From assembly GCA_021203365.1 (NCBI GenBank), contig JAJQBI010000028.1:1-51686 (forward strand): 51,686 nt of DNA, in the 5' to 3' direction. This document shows, in pieces, positions 35,376-43,701 of this stretch. Both the position numbers and the translations under genes were made by a program. The notes beneath the pieces were generated by a model. The model was not told where the DNA came from. It saw only the letters and a program-made list of their open reading frames with translations, and made no database searches. Source of the stretch: Clostridiales bacterium (lineage in GTDB: Bacteria > Bacillota > Clostridia > Lachnospirales > Lachnospiraceae). Numbering within the stretch: position 1 is the first letter of the stretch; each line of letters begins with the position of its first letter.

Positions 35376-36431
35376 TTAAAAGATGGTAATGCAGACTCTG
35401 GCAATTACATAGCTGATAAGTCCGCAGCCGGGAAAGGTAAAGATCCATGTAAGCATCATATCCTTTACCACGCCCCAGTTGATGGCGGACATTCTTTTTA
35501 CGGCGCCAACGCCCATGATGGCGGTTGTTTTTGTGTGTGTGGTGGAAACCGGGAGTCCCCAGATACTGGAGAGAAGCAGGCAGATGGCGCCTGCCAGATC
35601 CGCGGAAAAGCCCTGGTATTTTTCCAGATGAACCATATCCATTCCCACGGATTTGATGATTTTTTCCCCGCCGATGGCTGTGCCGAAAGCCATGACCACA
35701 CTGCACAGGAGCATGATCCAGAGGGGAATGGAGGCGACGCCGGATACATGGGTCTGGCCGTTGACAAAAGCCATTCCAAGAAGAAGAACCCCGATAAATT
35801 TCTGCCCGTCCTGGGCGCCGTGCATAAAGCTCATGGCGGCGGCGCCGAAGATCTGCGCCTTATTAAAAAATCCGTTGGTTTTCCGCCGGTCCATATTCTG
35901 ACAGATTAAGGTTACGGCCTTGCATACGATCCATCCGATGAGGAAGCCCAGCACAAGGCTGAGAACAAGTCCGTACAGAACCTTGGCCACCTCCTGAAGA
36001 TTAATTCCGCCGACTCCATTCTGGATGGCGATGGCGGCTCCTACAAGGCCTGCGATCAGGCTGTGACTCTGGCTTGTGGGGATTCCGAAAAAAGAGGCGG
36101 CCGCGCCGTAAACTACGATGGCGAACTGAGCGGCACACAAAGCGATGACGGCTTCCTGGGCGTTTCCGCCGAAATCCACCAGGTTGCTGATGGTAGAAGC
36201 CACGGAGCTGTTGATCTGCGTCATGATGAGAACACCGAGAAAATTAAAGACGGCGCTCATGAGAATGGCTGTGCGGGAGTCCATACACCGGGTGGTAACG
36301 CAGGTGGCAATCGCGTTGGGTGCGTCGGTCCATCCGTTCACCATGATGGAACCCATAGTGAGGACTACCGTGATGAGAAGCACAGGATTCTGCAGCATCT
36401 CATGGAAAAAATAACTGAATGATAGGTCCAT
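35376..36431 (-). CDS. pit: Low-affinity inorganic phosphate transporter, PiT family
   Basis: Membrane transporter of phosphate (as metal-phosphate) driven by an ion gradient. 351 residues, about ten helices. The duplicated PiT signature is seen: GWTDAPNAIATCV near residue 33 and a C-terminal half with GDN-type replaced by SFMHGAQDGQKF, plus GIPTSQSHSLIAG and PVSTTHTKTTAIMGVGAV. It is the first gene of a two-gene operon with the DUF47 protein. A Pho-box-like array lies 73-110 bp upstream of its start. Confidence 0.93.
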   Translation of the reverse strand: MDLSFSYFFHEMLQNPVLLITVVLTMGSIMVNGWTDAPNAIATCVTTRCMDSRTAILMSAVFNFLGVLIMTQINSSVASTISNLVDFGGNAQEAVIALCAAQFAIVVYGAAASFFGIPTSQSHSLIAGLVGAAIAIQNGVGGINLQEVAKVLYGLVLSLVLGFLIGWIVCKAVTLICQNMDRRKTNGFFNKAQIFGAAAMSFMHGAQDGQKFIGVLLLGMAFVNGQTHVSGVASIPLWIMLLCSVVMAFGTAIGGEKIIKSVGMDMVHLEKYQGFSADLAGAICLLLSSIWGLPVSTTHTKTTAIMGVGAVKRMSAINWGVVKDMMLTWIFTFPGCGLISYVIARVCITIF

Positions 36432-36503
36432 ATTGTTGATACCTGTTATCCTTCTGTAATGTAAAAGCGGTTATTTGTGTCTTTTCGGAGACATACCCGG
36501 AAT

Positions 36504-36541
36504 TTTACAGGAGTTTAACAAGGCTTAACCTGTTTTTAACA
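36504..36541. promoter_or_regulatory. Pho-box-like direct-repeat array upstream of pit
   Basis: TTTACA (36504), TTAACA (36515), TTAACC (36525) and TTAACA (36536) recur every 10-11 bp, the helical spacing of PhoP boxes in Firmicutes. On the minus strand TAAAAT (36507-36502) is a possible -10 for pit, so the array covers its -10/-35 region. The repeats read on the strand opposite to pit, which is not the commonest arrangement. Confidence 0.5.
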
Positions 36542-36788
36542 CAGAAAACGTACCGGCCTCTCTCCTGTCTCTACCGGAAGAAAGGCCAAAGCCCTTCTTT
36601 TTCCTTATTTTCCGACCTTCCAAGAATAACAGTAAACATTATTTTTGTCAATACAGGACGGGAAGAAGGATTTTTGCGCATTTTAATTTTACAGAAACAA
36701 CATGAAAACTTTACACAGATTTTACTTTGCGGAGAAATCCTGGTATCGCAGCGAAAAAATACCTTTTGCTCTTTCAACTATTACATAC
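36542..36788. other. AT-rich intergenic region between pit and capA-like gene
   Basis: No gene seen. A purine-rich imperfect hairpin (AAGAAAGG with CCCTTCTT) lies near 36580-36600. The rest is low-complexity AT-rich sequence. Confidence 0.4.
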
Positions 36789-36833
36789 AGCGGCGGAAGA
36801 ACTTATGCATGAAGCACAGGTTCTTCCGCCGCT
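36789..36833 (-). terminator. Terminator hairpin after the CapA-like gene
   Basis: AGCGGCGGAAGAAC (36789-36802) and GTTCTTCCGCCGCT (36820-36833) pair perfectly over 14 bp, starting 5 bp after the stop codon on the minus strand. No long T-run. Confidence 0.75.
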
Positions 36834-36838
36834 GGGAA

Positions 36839-38380
36839 TCAGTAGCCGTAATCGTCGTACCCGCTGTCTGAGTCGTTATAGTCATCGTCATAATATATGT
36901 TGTAGTAGACGTCCGAATAATCGTCCCCGTAGTCGGAATCGTCGTAACTGCTGTTATAGCTGTCGCCGGAATCGTCATAGCTGTCAGAGGAATCTTCGGA
37001 GGCGTAGTATTCTTCCATGGTGGTGGAGACCGTATCTGTCACTGTATTTCCATTTGCGTCCAGCATGGTGGAGCCTGTGCCGTAGGTTACTTCCAGAAGG
37101 TCTGTACCGGTGGAGGGCGTCACGTTCATGGACATGATTTCTTCGAATTTTGCCTCCAGCTTCTCCACGGTAAACGCGTCGCTGCCAATCTCCTCCACCA
37201 CATCGTGGGAGGCGGCCAGATCGTCGGTGTAATCAGAGAGAAGAAGTGGACCGTAGATGCCGCTGCCGGTATCGGAGTGCATGACGGTGGGCTCCACGGT
37301 GGGATTGACAATTTCTATGGTCGTTTCCCCGTTCTGGACGGTTTTCTGGATGGTAAATTCCCCGATGCCGCCCAGAAGCCGGTCCAGGGCTTCCTGTCCG
37401 GAGACAAAATTCCCCAGGGAATAAAAGATAAGCATTTCATTCCCGGAGTCATCCGAGAGAATCCCGTAGGGCTGCAGAATGTGCGGATGGCTTCCGATGA
37501 CCACATCCACTCCAAGCTCCAGAAGGTATGCGGCCCACTGTTTTTCATATTCTGTGGGCATGGCCTCATATTCCGTGCCCCAGTGCGCCACAAAAATCAC
37601 ACAGTCGCTGACCTCCTTTGCTTTGGCCACCGCCGTGGCCACTGTTTCTTTCTCAAAGGTATCAATGGTGTAGTCCTCGATGTCGAAGTACCCCACGTTG
37701 TTGGTTCCATAGGTGTAATTGAGGAAGGCGATCCGGATTCCGTTGACCTCCCGTACAGTCACCGTATCTGCGTCCTCCTGGCTTTCGTGAATACCCAGAA
37801 GAGAGATATCCGGGTAGCTGGAAGACCAGAAATTCAGCGTCTCATCAATATAATCATTTCCGTAATCATCCACATGGTTGGTGGCAGAGGCGACTACGTC
37901 AAATCCGGCGTTTACCAGGGCGTCCCCCACCTCTGTGGGTGTGGCAAAGGAAGGATAGGAGCTGACCGCGCTGTGTTCAGAGGTGAGGATGGTCTCCTGG
38001 TTGACAATGGCGATGTCCGCCGCCTGTATTTTCTCCCGGAGATTGTCGTATACGTGGTCATAGTTCCAGTCCCCTGTGTCGGATTCCCCGGATTCCAGAA
38101 GATCGCTGTGATACAGATTGTCGCCTACGGCCAGAACTGAAACCGTGGTGACAGTGGCCGCGCTGGCGGCCTCTTCCTCTTCGGCCTCCTTTTCCGCCTG
38201 CAGCTGATCTGCCTGCTTCCTGGCTTCCTGGGCAGGTTTAAGAATAAGTACGGAATCCACCTGACGGAGGAAAATCAGCAGTAAAATCAGGACAGCTATG
38301 GAGATATAAAGGCTGAGCCTGGCGTGGCTTTTTTCTTTAAAATTTAATGGAAGATTGTTTTTTCGTTCTCTGCGGTTCAT
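36839..38380 (-). CDS. CapA-family (PGA_cap) metallophosphatase-like protein with Tyr/Asp/Ser tail
   Basis: 513 residues. A short basic cytoplasmic N-terminus and one membrane anchor (ARLSLYISIAVLILLLIFL) are followed by an Ala/Glu coiled stretch, then the CapA domain. That domain shows VLAVGDNLYHSDL, VNQETIL, ATNHVDDYG, VIFVAHWGTEYE and VIGSHPHILQP, which contain the metallophosphatase-type Asp/Asn/His residues. Relatives act in poly-gamma-glutamate or cell-surface polymer synthesis. The last 55 or so residues (36842-37015) are almost only Tyr, Asp, Ser, Gly and Asn, which is unusual. Monocistronic with its own promoter. Exact role unknown. Confidence 0.85.
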   Translation of the reverse strand: MNRRERKNNLPLNFKEKSHARLSLYISIAVLILLLIFLRQVDSVLILKPAQEARKQADQLQAEKEAEEEEAASAATVTTVSVLAVGDNLYHSDLLESGESDTGDWNYDHVYDNLREKIQAADIAIVNQETILTSEHSAVSSYPSFATPTEVGDALVNAGFDVVASATNHVDDYGNDYIDETLNFWSSSYPDISLLGIHESQEDADTVTVREVNGIRIAFLNYTYGTNNVGYFDIEDYTIDTFEKETVATAVAKAKEVSDCVIFVAHWGTEYEAMPTEYEKQWAAYLLELGVDVVIGSHPHILQPYGILSDDSGNEMLIFYSLGNFVSGQEALDRLLGGIGEFTIQKTVQNGETTIEIVNPTVEPTVMHSDTGSGIYGPLLLSDYTDDLAASHDVVEEIGSDAFTVEKLEAKFEEIMSMNVTPSTGTDLLEVTYGTGSTMLDANGNTVTDTVSTTMEEYYASEDSSDSYDDSGDSYNSSYDDSDYGDDYSDVYYNIYYDDDYNDSDSGYDDYGY

Positions 38381-38425
38381 AATGATTTCCTTTGTAAAAT
38401 ATCTGCATGATGAAGTGCTTTCTCC

Positions 38426-38453
38426 ATTATAGCAAAAGAAAGCTTTCTGTGAA
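38426..38453 (-). promoter_or_regulatory. Promoter of the CapA-like gene
   Basis: Minus strand TTCACA (38453-38448), 16-bp spacer, TATAAT (38431-38426), 46 bp upstream of the start codon. Confidence 0.6.
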
Positions 38454-38464
38454 AGATAAAATAT

Positions 38465-40243
38465 TCAGAATCCGTTTTTCACATATTTTTCCAGAACCGG
38501 GAACGGCACAGGACCGATTTCCAGAACCCGGGCGTGAAACTCTTCCAGATCAAAGTCGCTGCCAAGGTTTTCCTCCTGTTGGTTTTTTAGATCCAGAAAG
38601 TTTATATAGCCCCAGCAATATTTCAGATAATTGGCCGGTGTTTCCACAATGTACTGGAAGATCTCACGGACCGTATCCGTATCTGTGATGCCGAAGGAGG
38701 AGAGGAAGGCCCCGGCCTGCGTCTGATTCCAGCCGTAATAGTGGATGCCCGTGTCGAGAAGGGAGTAGATACACAGGTTTACACTGCGGTTCAGCCAGGC
38801 CAGGCGGGTAATCGAAGCGGCGTTTTCCTCTTCCATGTATTCAGCGGCCCAGGCGTAGGAAAAGGCCTCCACATAGGTGGCCCAACCCTCCGTGTAACCC
38901 TCTGTTCCCAGAAGGCTGCGCAGGGGAGACGCGCCGGTCCGGGAAAAGAAGACCGTCTGGTACAGGTGGCCGGGAAAGCCTTCGTGGGCCAGGGTGACAA
39001 AAAGCTCCAGATGAGAAGTCTGGGAGGCCTGGTTGATGTAGATGACGTTGGGAGTTCCGGTATCTGTGGGCGGAGTCAGATAAAAGGCCGGGCTGAGGTA
39101 ATCCTCCATGGATTCGTGAACCTGGCGGATTTCCCACTGGACAGCGGAAAGCGGGGGAAAGATCTCCGCGGTTTTTCCCTGGAGAAGTTCCAGAATCTCT
39201 TCCGTCTCCATAGACGGAAGATCCGTTTGTGTCAGGCCTGTGAGCAGGCCGGGATCTGTCTTGAGAAGCTCCGACATTTCGTTCAGGTCGCAGGTCAGCT
39301 GCTCTGCCAGCCGCTGCTGTATCTCATCCACGTTTACATAGGTGCCCACCTGGCTCTGGAGAAGATATTCGTAGAAAGCGCGGCCGTTTTCCTGCCAGGC
39401 CAGTCCCCGGGAGGATTTCCCGGTGCCCCTCAGCTCTTCCAGGCCGGCGATCAGACTCTGGTAGGCGGGAAGGAGGGAGTTCTCTACGATCTTTTGATGC
39501 GCCGCATTGAGTGACTCCTGATCTGCCTCGGAAAGAGTTCCCATTTCCCGGATTTTCTCCGCAAACAGCTCCAGAAGATAGTTTTCTTCAGGGGTCTGGA
39601 TAAAGGCCCGGCACTGCTCCAGAATCCGGTCCACGGTGGCGTCGCTCATAAAACAGCCGGCCTTGGATTTCTGCTGCTCAAAGGCAAGGATGCTTTGAAA
39701 ATATGTATCCACGGAGGTGAGAAGATTCAGATAATCCGTGATGTCCTCATATTCCCGGAACTCATATTCCGCCAGAAGAACAGGGAGCTGGGCCTGAATG
39801 CCAAGGCTGGGACCCAGGGGCTCCTGCAGGAGATAAAGATCTTCATCCAGGGAAAGCCGGGTGTGGTAGTACAGCAGCATGTGGTCCAGAGTGATCTGGT
39901 TTTTCGGGGAGAGAGCCGTGGAATCAAATTCCTGCAGTTGGCTTACCAGGGACTGGCAGGCCTCCAGGGATTCCGCCGGAGAGGAAGGGTAAGGAGCCAG
40001 GGCTGCCTCCGGCCGGGAGATGTCCATGGCTTCCGGAGAAGCCAGCGTGTAGTGGAGAGTCAGGGCATTCTGAGAAAGCTCTTCTTTGAGAACCGACTGT
40101 ACAAAGGCGGAAAAACGGGTGTCCTCACTCTGGAGAAGGCGTGAGAGGGGGAGAGGAAGAAGGAGGATGGCCAGAAGGGCCAGAGCCGCCGGAAAAATCC
40201 TCCTTTTCGGAAGTCGTTTTTTGTGAAATGAGATTCTGCGCAT
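38465..40243 (-). CDS. DUF885-family putative metallopeptidase, membrane-anchored
   Basis: 592 residues. An N-terminal basic stretch and one hydrophobic helix (FPAALALLAILLLPLPL) suggest a signal anchor, with the rest outside the cell. The zinc-binding motif HExxPGH is seen as HEGFPGH (420-426), followed by EGYTEGWATYVE, the DUF885 second ligand region. Predicted to be a zinc carboxypeptidase-like enzyme; substrate unknown. It lies 84 bp upstream of the CapA-like gene on the same strand, but that gene has its own promoter. Divergent from the thioredoxin-reductase-like gene. Confidence 0.87.
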   Translation of the reverse strand: MRRISFHKKRLPKRRIFPAALALLAILLLPLPLSRLLQSEDTRFSAFVQSVLKEELSQNALTLHYTLASPEAMDISRPEAALAPYPSSPAESLEACQSLVSQLQEFDSTALSPKNQITLDHMLLYYHTRLSLDEDLYLLQEPLGPSLGIQAQLPVLLAEYEFREYEDITDYLNLLTSVDTYFQSILAFEQQKSKAGCFMSDATVDRILEQCRAFIQTPEENYLLELFAEKIREMGTLSEADQESLNAAHQKIVENSLLPAYQSLIAGLEELRGTGKSSRGLAWQENGRAFYEYLLQSQVGTYVNVDEIQQRLAEQLTCDLNEMSELLKTDPGLLTGLTQTDLPSMETEEILELLQGKTAEIFPPLSAVQWEIRQVHESMEDYLSPAFYLTPPTDTGTPNVIYINQASQTSHLELFVTLAHEGFPGHLYQTVFFSRTGASPLRSLLGTEGYTEGWATYVEAFSYAWAAEYMEEENAASITRLAWLNRSVNLCIYSLLDTGIHYYGWNQTQAGAFLSSFGITDTDTVREIFQYIVETPANYLKYCWGYINFLDLKNQQEENLGSDFDLEEFHARVLEIGPVPFPVLEKYVKNGF

Positions 40244-40279
40244 GGGACAGGAGCCTTTCCCGGGGATTGATATATTTTA

Positions 40280-40308
40280 TTGGAAAACCGGGAAGGGTAT
40301 GATAAAAT
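40280..40308 (+). promoter_or_regulatory. Promoter of the thioredoxin-reductase-like gene
   Basis: TTGGAA (40280-40285), 17-bp spacer, TAAAAT (40303-40308). Confidence 0.6.
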
Positions 40309-40349
40309 GTTGAAAACAGATCTGTGACCATAAGAGAGGAGAGAAGGAA

Positions 40350-41279
40350 ATGGAAGAAATCTTTGACACGGCGATCCTGGGCGCGGGACCGGCGGGGATC
40401 TGCGCGGCAATCTATGCGGCGAGAGCCGGACTGAAGGCACTTTGGCTGGATGGCAAATTTGTTCCGGGCGGACAGATCCAGGACGCGTACAGGGTGGATA
40501 ATTATCCCGGATTTCCCGGGATCTCCGGAATAGAGCTGGGAGAGACCCTGGGAAACCACGCGGGGAAGCTTGGGATGACTCCTCTTTGTGAGACAGTGAC
40601 CGCCATTGAGAGTCCGTGGGAACCTGTAAAAGCCATCTGCACAAGAAAACACCGGTATCTGACCCGGACGGTGATTCTGGCTTCTGGAGCTACCCACAGA
40701 AAGCTGGGGATTCCGGGGGAGGAAGACTTTGAAGGGATGGGAGTGTCCTACTGCGCCGCCTGTGACGGAGCTTTTTTCCGGGGGCGGACGGTGGCCGTGG
40801 TGGGAGGCGGAAATGTGGCTGCGGGGGACGCAGTGTTTCTGGCGGGCCTCTGCAAAAAGGTGTATGTCGTCCATCGAAGAGACGCCCTGCGGGCGGAGAA
40901 AGGGGAGCAGGAGCGGCTGTTCGCCTGTGAGAACGTGGAGATGGTCTGGGACAGCACGGCGCAGAAAATAATCGGACAGGATCAGGTTACCGGCCTTCAG
41001 GTCTGGAATGTGAAGACCGGGGAGGAGAGATGCCTTGAAGTGGACGGTGTTTTTGTGGCTGTGGGGACCCGGCCGCAGACGAAGCTGGCAGAGGATTTCC
41101 TGGAGCTGGATGAGGCCGGCTATATTCCGGCCGGGGAAGACTGTGTGACTCATGTGCCTGGAATCTTTGCGGCCGGGGACATCCGGGGGAAAAATCTGCG
41201 CCAGGTGGTGACTGCCATGGCAGACGGCGCCAACGCAGTTTATTCCGCCCAGAGGTATCTGACCGGTGTGACAAAATGA
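40350..41279 (+). CDS. trxB: Thioredoxin reductase-like FAD/NAD(P) oxidoreductase
   Basis: Flavoprotein that passes electrons from NAD(P)H to thioredoxin or a similar disulfide partner. 309 residues. FAD-binding GAGPAGICAAIYAARAG near the N-terminus, redox-active CAACD (Cys135, Cys138), nucleotide-binding GGGNVAAGDA, VHRRD (NADPH-type phosphate-binding motif) and C-terminal GIFAAGDIR. Ribosome site AGAGAGGAGA... precedes it. No thioredoxin gene lies next to it, so it may serve another partner. Symbol is by family resemblance. Confidence 0.85.
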   Translation: MEEIFDTAILGAGPAGICAAIYAARAGLKALWLDGKFVPGGQIQDAYRVDNYPGFPGISGIELGETLGNHAGKLGMTPLCETVTAIESPWEPVKAICTRKHRYLTRTVILASGATHRKLGIPGEEDFEGMGVSYCAACDGAFFRGRTVAVVGGGNVAAGDAVFLAGLCKKVYVVHRRDALRAEKGEQERLFACENVEMVWDSTAQKIIGQDQVTGLQVWNVKTGEERCLEVDGVFVAVGTRPQTKLAEDFLELDEAGYIPAGEDCVTHVPGIFAAGDIRGKNLRQVVTAMADGANAVYSAQRYLTGVTK

Positions 41280-41640
41280 AGGCAGAGTTTTCGACGGTAT
41301 TTTCAGACAGGAAGAGGAGGGAAATCCGGTCGAAAAAAACCGCGTTTTTGGCAAATTGCACAAAGTATGTCGAAAATCCTCGAAGATGAAAAAAGAAGAA
41401 CCAAAAGTTTTCCACATTTTTAAAGTCGTTCAAAAGTCACAAAATCAAGTTATGCACAAATTTATCCACATTATCCACATGGAAGAAAGTGTGGAGAAAG
41501 GGATTTACATAAAAAAATCTGAAACAAATGTTTTGGAGAAAATGATAAATTTCCGGTTTTGGAAAAAAGAATCGGGAAAGATATTGACTTTTTTATTTTC
41601 AGAAAAAAGGGGCAGTGTTTACAAAAATTAAAAAGAAAGA
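41280..41640. other. Non-coding region between trxB-like gene and V-ATPase operon end
   Basis: It contains an inverted repeat TTTTCGAC (41288-41295) with GTCGAAAA (41329-41336), the DnaA-box cluster, then AT-rich sequence with TTGACT and TTTTTT tracts. No credible ORF. Confidence 0.55.
41408..41498. promoter_or_regulatory. DnaA-box cluster beside AT-rich DNA
   Basis: Two perfect TTATCCACA boxes in tandem (41462-41470, 41471-41479). Three near-matches: TTTTCCACA (41408-41416), TTATGCACA (41450-41458) and, on the minus strand, TTCTCCACA (41498-41490). The next 140 bp (41500-41640) is strongly AT-rich. dnaA and dnaN are not in the window. It may be a DnaA-titrating or DnaA-regulated site rather than the main origin. 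Confidence 0.6.
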
Positions 41641-41643
41641 GAA

Positions 41644-41671
41644 AAAACCGCCGGGCTCAGCCGGCGGTTTT
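41644..41671 (-). terminator. Terminator of the V-ATPase operon, overlapping the last stop codon
   Basis: AAAACCGCCGG and CCGGCGGTTTT pair perfectly over 11 bp. On the minus strand one arm encodes the last residues of subunit D, the TGA stop is in the loop and the other arm ends in TTTTTTC. It can work in both directions. Confidence 0.88.
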
Positions 41672-42277
41672 CATGCGTTTGATAACCTTCAGGCGGGTGA
41701 ATTCCTCCCGCTCTTTTTCCTCCAGGGCGTCGGAGATGTCCTTTGTCAGGGCCTCGTATCTGGGGATGGTAATATTTTTCAGGGCGTTGGCCCGCTTCTG
41801 GGTTTTTTTGATGTTGGTGGCCAGACGGATGGCCGTGTTCTCCACCATGGAAAGCTGTATGGAAAGCTCTTTTACCTTTTCAAAGGCGGCTTTGGCCTCA
41901 TCCAGGGACAGCCTTGTTCCGTAGTAGGAATAAGTGGGTACATTCCCGCTTTTATCGAATTCCACAAGGGGAATTTCGGTTCCCATCACACTTCTGGTTT
42001 TGATGCGAATGGAGTTCTCGATGGGAACAGTGTATGAGATCTGCTGTACAAACTGAATGCCCAGCTCCATGTTGGCCTTCTGCAGGGCCGCGTAGGCGGT
42101 GCGGAAGGTTTCGTCGATCTGTGCCTGGAGGTCTTTGGCCTGGTCGATCAGCTCCATCATTTCCCGGATCAGAATGTTCCGTTTTTTGTCCATCAGGTCA
42201 AAGCCCTGGCGGGAAAGCGCCAGGGAATTCTTTGCCAGAATCAGGTTTCCCTTGGTTGGGAAGGTATTAGGATCCAT
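41657..42277 (-). CDS. atpD: V-type ATP synthase subunit D
   Basis: Central rotor shaft subunit, 206 residues, mostly two long helices forming an antiparallel coiled coil. The N-terminal block PTKGNLILAKNSLALSRQGFDLMDKKRNIL is characteristic. Ribosome site GGAGG about 10 nt upstream. Last gene of the operon: the terminator stem encodes its C-terminus. In the symbols used here atpD means the V-type D subunit (ntpD), not F-type beta. Confidence 0.94.
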   Translation of the reverse strand: MDPNTFPTKGNLILAKNSLALSRQGFDLMDKKRNILIREMMELIDQAKDLQAQIDETFRTAYAALQKANMELGIQFVQQISYTVPIENSIRIKTRSVMGTEIPLVEFDKSGNVPTYSYYGTRLSLDEAKAAFEKVKELSIQLSMVENTAIRLATNIKKTQKRANALKNITIPRYEALTKDISDALEEKEREEFTRLKVIKRMKTAG

Positions 42278-42297
42278 ATGGATGTTGCCTCCTTTTT

Positions 42298-43686
42298 TCA
42301 GGCTTCCCGGACGGTTTCTCTGTAATGGGCATCCAGGGTTTTCGTGTCAATCCGGTCCAGTTCTTCCCTTGGAAGAAGCCCGAGAAGCTCCCAGCCCTTG
42401 TCCAGCGTGGTCAGGATGCTGCGATTTTCCTTTTCCGACTGTCCTACGAATTCCTGTTCAAAGGCCTTTCCGAAAACAAGATACCGTTTATCCAGGGGAG
42501 AGAGCTCATCCTCACCGATGACCGAGGCCAGAGCCCTGGCGTCTCCCACCTTTGCGTAGCAGGAAAACAGCTGGTTTGCCAGATCCTGGTGATCGGCTCT
42601 CGTATAGCCTTCGCCGATGCCGTCCTTCATCAGACGGGAGAGGGAAGGCAGTACGCTGACCGGCGGATAAATCCCCTGGCCGTGCAGCTGGCGGTCCAGA
42701 ACAATCTGTCCCTCTGTGATATAACCGGTGAGGTCAGGGATGGGATGGGTAATGTCGTCGTTCGGCATGGTCAGAATGGGAATCTGTGTAACCGATCCGG
42801 CACAGCCCTGCACGATGCCGGCCCGCTCATAGAGGGTAGCCAGTTCACTGTACAGATAGCCCGGATAGCCCTTCCTGGAAGGAATCTCTCCCTTGGAGGA
42901 GGAGATTTCACGCATGGCCTCGCAGAAGGAGGTAATGTCCGTCAGGATAACCAGAATATGCATGCCCTTTTCAAAGGCCAGGTATTCGGCGGCGGTCAGT
43001 GCGATTCTGGGGGTGAGCAGACGTTCCGCCACCGGATCGTTGGCCAGATTCAGAAACATGACCACATGGTCGGAGGCGCCGCTCTCCTCAAAGGTTCGGC
43101 GGAAATATTCCGCCACATCATATTTCACACCCATGGCGGCAAAGACGATGGCGAATTCCTCGTCGGAGTCATCGCTCAGAGAGGCCTGCCGCACGATCTG
43201 CGCGGCCAGCTTGTCATGGGGAAGTCCGTTTCCGGAAAAAATCGGCAGCTTCTGCCCGCGGATCAGAGTCGTCAGCCCGTCGATGGCAGAGATGCCGGTG
43301 TTGATATAGTTCCGCGGATACTCACGGGTGACGGGATTCAGGGGCAGTCCGTTGATGTTCAGGCGAACCTCCGGGGAGATTTCCCCCAGTCCGTCTATGG
43401 GACGGCCGATTCCGTCAAAGGTGCGCCCGAGGATTTCCGTGGAAAGCCCGATTTCCATGGGATGGCCGGTGAGCCGTGTATGTGTGTTTCCAAGGTCCAT
43501 GCCTTCGGTTCCCTCAAAAGCCTGAATGACGGCCTTGTCCTCATAAATCTCTATGATACGGCCAAGCCTCTGCGTGCCGTCGGCCATGTGAAATTCTACA
43601 ATCTCTTCATAGGAGGCATTTTTTACCCCTTCCAGGACAACCAGAGGGCCGTTTACCTCGCTGAGACCCAAGTATTCAATTGCCAT
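42298..43686 (-). CDS. atpB: V-type ATP synthase subunit B (regulatory)
   Basis: Non-catalytic nucleotide-site subunit of the V1 head, 462 residues. It starts [19 protein letters not shown]. In place of a Walker A P-loop it has [16 protein letters not shown], normal for B subunits. The conserved [16 protein letters not shown] and [30 protein letters not shown] blocks are intact. It lies 15 bp after subunit A and 20 bp before D. Confidence 0.96.
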   Translation of the reverse strand: MAIEYLGLSEVNGPLVVLEGVKNASYEEIVEFHMADGTQRLGRIIEIYEDKAVIQAFEGTEGMDLGNTHTRLTGHPMEIGLSTEILGRTFDGIGRPIDGLGEISPEVRLNINGLPLNPVTREYPRNYINTGISAIDGLTTLIRGQKLPIFSGNGLPHDKLAAQIVRQASLSDDSDEEFAIVFAAMGVKYDVAEYFRRTFEESGASDHVVMFLNLANDPVAERLLTPRIALTAAEYLAFEKGMHILVILTDITSFCEAMREISSSKGEIPSRKGYPGYLYSELATLYERAGIVQGCAGSVTQIPILTMPNDDITHPIPDLTGYITEGQIVLDRQLHGQGIYPPVSVLPSLSRLMKDGIGEGYTRADHQDLANQLFSCYAKVGDARALASVIGEDELSPLDKRYLVFGKAFEQEFVGQSEKENRSILTTLDKGWELLGLLPREELDRIDTKTLDAHYRETVREA

Positions 43687-43701
43687 AAACCAAATCCCCC
43701 C

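Noticed and set aside
35349-35706. N-terminal extension of the DUF47 gene
   Set aside because: The extra 119 residues are an alternative frame of the pit gene; the family start is MSRKQDAFYF at 35349.
41408-41498. Main chromosomal origin
   Set aside because: DnaA boxes are present, but dnaA, dnaN, rpmH, recF and gyrB are absent; I keep only the weaker claim of a DnaA-box cluster.
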